A DNA stretch of 64,000 bases, from NCBI GenBank assembly GCA_002694685.1, contig NZMW01000001.1, positions 186,001 through 250,000 of the forward strand. The letters run 5' to 3'. The translations under genes and the position numbers were made by a program. This document shows, piece by piece, positions 59,862-64,000 of this stretch (position 1 is the first letter of the stretch; the number at the start of each line of letters is the position of its first letter). The stretch comes from Balneola sp. Its GTDB lineage: Bacteria; Bacteroidota; Rhodothermia; Balneolales; Balneolaceae. The notes beneath the pieces were generated by a model. The model was not told the DNA's origin, did not search any database, and saw nothing but the letters and a program-made list of their open reading frames with translations.

Positions 59862-62186
59862 TTACCAGCCTATTTTTCCTTTATCCTTATCCCTGACTAA
59901 CTCATTTTGAGTTTTTTCAGGATCTTCAGGCATCACAAATCCCGGTGGTGGTTCAAAGGCATCGTACTTCCAGTAAGCATCTTCATCAGCAGTGGCATAG
60001 TTAATAAAGGTGCCAACAATAGGTAGTGCTGATCGTGCTCCCTGTCCAATAGAATAAGAGATATTTTGATTAAATCGAATTTTTAAATCGTTACCACCAA
60101 CCCATGCACCCATAACTACATGGGGCATCATACCTACAAACCAGTTATCGGAGGCGTTGTTTGTAGTTCCTGTTTTGCCGGCCACATCTTGCCTTATACC
60201 ATATACGTTACGAAGCCGTACTCCCGTTCCATAGAAATCTTCGCCCCCTCTAATAACTCCACGCAGCATATCAGTAATGATATAGGCTGTTTCCGGACTG
60301 ATAACTTCCTTAGTATAATCCGGATAGAATTCCTTCAAAATATTACCTTGGCGATCTTCAATTCGGGTAATGGCAATCGGCTCAATGTGAACTCCTTTGT
60401 TGGCAAAGGTTGTATATGCACTGGTAAGCTCGAGAAGAGAAACTTCTGCAGTCCCTAATGCAATAGAAGGATAGGCAGGAGTTTTGCTCATATCGATACC
60501 AAGGTTGGAAGCCATATCCTTAATCTTTCGTGCAGCGGGATCAAGCTCCCAAAGTTTATTGGTTCCGGGTGCACCTGCAAGTTCAGGTAAAAGGCGAACG
60601 GTTACATTGTTCATACTTCTTGCCAATGCTTCCCGCAGTGGCACCATAACATTTCCTTCTGCAACACTTTCATCTTTAGGATTCCATATTTTGCCCTGAC
60701 GGTCACGGAAAGTCACCGGGAATTTGGAAAACTTGTGATATGGTTTAAACCCATTATCTATGGCAACAGAATAAACAAAAGGTTTAAAAGTAGATCCCGC
60801 CTGTCGCTTAGACTGATAGACATGATCGTACTGTACACTTCCATAATCAGTACCACCTACCCATGCTAGTACATTTCCATTGGTAGGTTCTATGGCTACA
60901 AATCCTGCTTCAAGCTTGGTCTTCGCTCTTTTAACAGAATCAACAAAAGCGGAATCTGCGAAAAGGGAATCAAACACAACCTTCTCAATTTTTGTATCAA
61001 ACTTAGCAAAGCCATTTTTATAGCGATCAGTTTCACGCAAATATTCTCTTAAGAAAGTAGGATTATCTTCCCAGAAAATATCCATGTAGTCCCCGCCGGA
61101 CGAAGTCCATTCATTCTCGAATATATTCTGAAGCGAATCTAACTTCGTTTTTACGGCACGTTCAGCATGCTTTTGAAGCCTGGAATCAATAGTTGTATAA
61201 ATGACTAGGCCATCTTTGTACAGATCATACCCATTTTCGTTGAGCCAGGGCTGAACTTGCTGCCTAACATATTCTCCAAAATAACGACTTTGACGGCCGG
61301 TTTTGAAAGGAGGGTGGTAATCAAGTTCAATAGGAGCCTCAGTTAAGGAGACATACTCCAAATCAGATAAGAAATTTCGTTTGTACATCTGAGACAATAC
61401 AATATCGCGACGTTGTTTTGATTTCTCAGGAAATAACCGCGGGTTGTAGGCGTAGATCGCCTGGAGTGAACCAATCATTGTTGCAGCCTCAGCTACCGAT
61501 AGTTCTTTAGCAGGTTTTCCATAATGGGTTTGAGCTGCAGCTTCGATTCCAAAAGTAGAATTAGGAAACTCAACGGTGTTTAGATACATCTCAGCAATTT
61601 CGCGCTTGGTGTATCGTCGTTCAAGCTGAGTGGCTGTAATCATTTCCCGAAACTTACGGGCAATAGAAAAATCCTGACCAATCTTTTTGTACAAGTTACG
61701 AGCTAACTGTTGACTAATAGTGGAAGCTCCCTGCCATCGTCCATTTATAAGGTGCCAGGGTATGGCAAGGGTCGCATACATGTCAATTCCCCAGTGGGTG
61801 TAAAAGCGATGATCTTCTGTAGCAACCAAAGCGTCAATTACATGGGGAGAAATGTTTTCGTATCGAACCCACTTTCTGTTTTCAGTGAAGTATTTATCTA
61901 AGGTAGCGCCGTCTCTGGATCGAACTTCAGAGGCAATTGCCGTTTCCGGATTTTCAAATTCATCAGTAGAAGGGAGACCTTGAAACAAGAAAAACACATA
62001 TCCAACTACACATAGAAAAAGAACCCCAAATATACTACCACCCCAGATCCATGCTTTCCGATAGGATGTTGTAGAAGAAGATTCGGATTTGGCTTTTTCT
62101 TTACGTTCAGCCAAGATCTTTTTCCGGTATTCGGGATCGTTGAAATATCTCTTATTGTCTATTGGTTCTTTATGCTCTTCACTCAT
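59862..62186 (-). CDS. Bifunctional class A penicillin-binding protein (PBP1A-like)
   Basis: The protein has 774 residues. One membrane helix (about 48-69) is followed by the GT51 glycosyltransferase with TEDHRFYTHWGID (the catalytic glutamate) and ASTISQQLARNLYK. The transpeptidase follows with SxxK in AGSTFKPFVYSVA, SMN in ARSMNNVTV and KTG in AGKTGTTNNASDNWFVG. It polymerises and cross-links peptidoglycan. The C-terminal PASTA repeats seen in some PBPs are absent. It is the last gene of the polyprenyl synthase-lpxH-PBP operon on the minus strand, 6 bases after lpxH. The lipid-carrier and lipid A genes beside it suit envelope synthesis. Confidence 0.96.
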   Translation of the reverse strand: MSEEHKEPIDNKRYFNDPEYRKKILAERKEKAKSESSSTTSYRKAWIWGGSIFGVLFLCVVGYVFFLFQGLPSTDEFENPETAIASEVRSRDGATLDKYFTENRKWVRYENISPHVIDALVATEDHRFYTHWGIDMYATLAIPWHLINGRWQGASTISQQLARNLYKKIGQDFSIARKFREMITATQLERRYTKREIAEMYLNTVEFPNSTFGIEAAAQTHYGKPAKELSVAEAATMIGSLQAIYAYNPRLFPEKSKQRRDIVLSQMYKRNFLSDLEYVSLTEAPIELDYHPPFKTGRQSRYFGEYVRQQVQPWLNENGYDLYKDGLVIYTTIDSRLQKHAERAVKTKLDSLQNIFENEWTSSGGDYMDIFWEDNPTFLREYLRETDRYKNGFAKFDTKIEKVVFDSLFADSAFVDSVKRAKTKLEAGFVAIEPTNGNVLAWVGGTDYGSVQYDHVYQSKRQAGSTFKPFVYSVAIDNGFKPYHKFSKFPVTFRDRQGKIWNPKDESVAEGNVMVPLREALARSMNNVTVRLLPELAGAPGTNKLWELDPAARKIKDMASNLGIDMSKTPAYPSIALGTAEVSLLELTSAYTTFANKGVHIEPIAITRIEDRQGNILKEFYPDYTKEVISPETAYIITDMLRGVIRGGEDFYGTGVRLRNVYGIRQDVAGKTGTTNNASDNWFVGMMPHVVMGAWVGGNDLKIRFNQNISYSIGQGARSALPIVGTFINYATADEDAYWKYDAFEPPPGFVMPEDPEKTQNELVRDKDKGKIGW

Positions 62187-62192
62187 AGTCTC

Positions 62193-62963
62193 TTATTTAG
62201 TGCCTTCGAAAGGTACAAAATTTTTCGATGTTGCTTTCCACTTAACGAGCTTCATTCCATCTTTGTTATACAAAGCCAGCGTCCTGTGGTTAAAAAAGGT
62301 TCCTAAGTTTATATAGCTTCCGCGGGGAAATGTTTCCACTCTCGGCACATGGTCGTGTCCACTTAAAATATAGTCTAAATTGTGCCTTTGGAAGATTTTT
62401 TTAGCTTGTCTATTCAGTGGCTCGGGATTCACATAATTACGCCTACGGGTTAAAGAAGAAAACATCTTCATAGTAGCTAGTCCGGCTTTTGGCGGTAAAA
62501 TCTTTTGATAAGTACTCACAAAACGCGGGTCTCTTAGAAGTTGATGAAAAGCCGCACGGGGAAAATCAATTTTGTTTGCAGCCACTCCATCGCCATGCAT
62601 TAGCAATAATCTCTTGTCTTCAATTTCAAGTAGTCTAAAGTTGGGCTCCATCTCAAAACCCCGTTCTTTAAAATGCCCGAATGTCCAGTTATCGTGATTG
62701 CCTGTTATATAAAGCGCGGGTTCAATGGCCTCGTTATAACGTTCAAATGCGTCCAGGACTCTCTTACCTAAATCAGGCACAAATCCTTTTTCCGGGTATT
62801 CCATCCAGTAATCAAATAGATCACCAAGCACATGAATTTTAATTTCTTCGTCAATACAATGTTGAATGAGCGCGATTAAATCTTCTTCAATCTGTCGATT
62901 TGTTTCTGAAGAAAATGCACCGAGATGTACATCAGAGAGGAAAAGATACTTCGTAAACTTCAT
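62193..62963 (-). CDS. lpxH: UDP-2,3-diacylglucosamine hydrolase (LpxH-like)
   Basis: A calcineurin-like metallophosphoesterase of 256 residues that cuts UDP-2,3-diacylglucosamine in lipid A synthesis. Its metal motifs are FLSDVHLGAF, VLGDLFDYWMEYP, ITGNHDNW, LLMHGDG and SGHDHVPRVE. The 'GDLFDYW' and 'GNHD' pattern with a basic insert marks LpxH-like proteins. It is 5 bases after the polyprenyl synthase gene and 6 before the PBP gene, so the three are one operon. A broader phosphoesterase role is less likely. Confidence 0.85.
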   Translation of the reverse strand: MKFTKYLFLSDVHLGAFSSETNRQIEEDLIALIQHCIDEEIKIHVLGDLFDYWMEYPEKGFVPDLGKRVLDAFERYNEAIEPALYITGNHDNWTFGHFKERGFEMEPNFRLLEIEDKRLLLMHGDGVAANKIDFPRAAFHQLLRDPRFVSTYQKILPPKAGLATMKMFSSLTRRRNYVNPEPLNRQAKKIFQRHNLDYILSGHDHVPRVETFPRGSYINLGTFFNHRTLALYNKDGMKLVKWKATSKNFVPFEGTK

Positions 62964-62968
62964 GTACT

Positions 62969-63988
62969 TTATTTTTTCCGGGTGATCACAAAGTGAATGA
63001 GGTCGGCGAAGTCCTGTTTAGCTTGTGAGTCAGGAAGTTTATTTAGTGCTTCTATGGCTTCATTCGCATAATCATACATGCTTTGTTTGGCATATTCCAT
63101 TCCGTCACTTTCATGCACAAAGGAGACAATCTTATCTACATCTTTGGATGTTTTTTTACGCTTCTTCATTAAGGCCCGAATGTTAGCAGACTCTTTTTTC
63201 GAAGCATGCTCAAAAGCTTTGATCAAAGGGAGCGTTACTTTACGTTCCTGTATATCGTTTCGGGTAGGTTTCCCGATATCATAGACTCCATAATCGAATA
63301 AATCATCTCTGATCTGGAAAGCGATACCTATACACATTCCGATCTCGCTCATTAGCTCATGCATCTCTTCATCGTCGGTAGCAGACACAGCACCACACTC
63401 ACAGCATGTAGAAATAAGGCTGGCTGTTTTTTCTGAAATAATCTGGAAATATCGTTCTTCCGTCATATTAAAAAGTCCGGCTGTCTTGAGCTGGCGAAGT
63501 TCACCTTCACTCATTTTTTGTACTGCCCTGGATTGCACTTTAAGGAGCTGATGTTCTTCATTCTCCAAAGCAATGAGTAAGCCTTTTGAAAGCAGGTAAT
63601 CACCTAATAATACCCCTGCTTTATTCTTCCAGATTTTGTTGATGCTCACAAAACCACGGCGTGAATCTGCTTCATCTACCACGTCATCATGTATTAGGGT
63701 GGCGGTATGGAGGAGTTCAATCATAGTAGCTGCTATATAACTTCTCTGATTGATGTCTCCGAATAAGTTCGCACTCATAAAAACAAGAGTCGGTCGGAGT
63801 TCCTTTCCTTTTTGCCGTAAAAGGTAATTAATGATTTGATCCAGCAGAAAAACATCTGACTGTATAGTATTTTTAAAAAAGCTTCTAAATTCTGTAAGAT
63901 TTTCCGAGACAGGAGAGGTTATTTTTTTTAAAGTCTTGCGGGTAACGGTCTCAGAATTTATCTGTTCTAACTCTTGGTTATCGGTCAT
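62969..63988 (-). CDS. Polyprenyl diphosphate synthase (trans-isoprenyl chain)
   Basis: The protein has 339 residues from ATG 63988 (a TTG three bases earlier at 63991 is also open). The first Asp-rich motif is TLIHDDVVDEADSRRG (DDxxD) and the second is IRDDLFDY (DDxxD). GKELRPTLVFMSA is the family's substrate-binding stretch. It extends allylic diphosphates, likely for a quinone side chain or similar. The product length is not determined by eye. It leads the minus-strand operon with lpxH and PBP; the promoter lies at or beyond the right edge. Confidence 0.93.
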   Translation of the reverse strand: MTDNQELEQINSETVTRKTLKKITSPVSENLTEFRSFFKNTIQSDVFLLDQIINYLLRQKGKELRPTLVFMSANLFGDINQRSYIAATMIELLHTATLIHDDVVDEADSRRGFVSINKIWKNKAGVLLGDYLLSKGLLIALENEEHQLLKVQSRAVQKMSEGELRQLKTAGLFNMTEERYFQIISEKTASLISTCCECGAVSATDDEEMHELMSEIGMCIGIAFQIRDDLFDYGVYDIGKPTRNDIQERKVTLPLIKAFEHASKKESANIRALMKKRKKTSKDVDKIVSFVHESDGMEYAKQSMYDYANEAIEALNKLPDSQAKQDFADLIHFVITRKK

Positions 63989-64000
63989 CAATTGTGTTGA

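Overview
The window looks like chromosome of a marine or halophilic member of the Bacteroidota/Balneolota group, most likely Balneolaceae. This is an inference from the sequence, not a database match. The grounds are: an AT-rich genome; exported proteins ending in a type IX secretion (T9SS/Por) sorting domain with the PNPFNPTT hallmark; PorV/PorQ-, DUF5723- and DUF6588-like outer-membrane proteins; atpD-atpC standing apart from other ATP synthase genes; a bacillithiol gene (bshB1); TAnnTTTG-like promoter elements; and frequent TTG starts. I see no rRNA, tRNA, CRISPR array, prophage or insertion sequence.

Layout. 1-2457: tail of a thioredoxin-like gene, then pabC-like and folC, overlapping head to tail (folate). 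2575-5243: rho, a small membrane protein and a decayed stretch. 5244-9385: a metallo-beta-lactamase-fold hydrolase, a CrtI/CrtO-like FAD enzyme, alr and an FKBP-like lipoprotein. 9517-13088: rpiB-glyA-tatC on the minus strand, divergent from an inositol-monophosphatase-family gene. 13198-15162: a three-domain GNAT / RimK-N-like / ATP-grasp fusion. 15263-33721: an accessory glucan-use region with a GH30 lipoprotein, an anchored SGNH esterase with repeats, GH3 and its LacI regulator, then a one-way run of T9SS-sorted carbohydrate-binding-type protein, TonB-dependent receptor, large T9SS-type exoprotein, PorV-like barrel and parvulin lipoprotein. 33727-34470: bshB1. 34608-41799: a MacAB-TolC-like export system with a YqjD/YqjE-like three-gene cassette inside it. 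42083-56818, all minus strand: DUF6588 barrel, rsgA, lon, DUF5723 barrel, uvrD/pcrA, valS, rsmB and a DUF4139 protein. 57075-58850: atpDC. 58954-63988: a secreted GATase-like protein, then a polyprenyl synthase-lpxH-PBP1 operon on the minus strand.

How the genes may work together. The most interesting part is 15263-33721. It resembles a polysaccharide utilisation locus but has no SusD gene; T9SS-sorted surface proteins and a PorV-like barrel sit where SusD and surface glycan-binding proteins would be. A LacI-type repressor gene diverges from the uptake genes. The gap between them holds three AGCGCTT-cored candidate operators. A perfect 12-bp hairpin lies between the binding protein and the receptor. 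A perfect 15-bp hairpin with a T-tract, a textbook intrinsic terminator, lies inside the signal-peptide codons of the parvulin gene. Together these suggest transcription stepped down at defined points along one operon. Other points of note are the ATP-grasp fusion (13198-15162), a cluster of REP-like palindromes between valS and rsmB, a Rho with a long charged insertion, and an ATP synthase epsilon subunit without its C-terminal regulatory domain.
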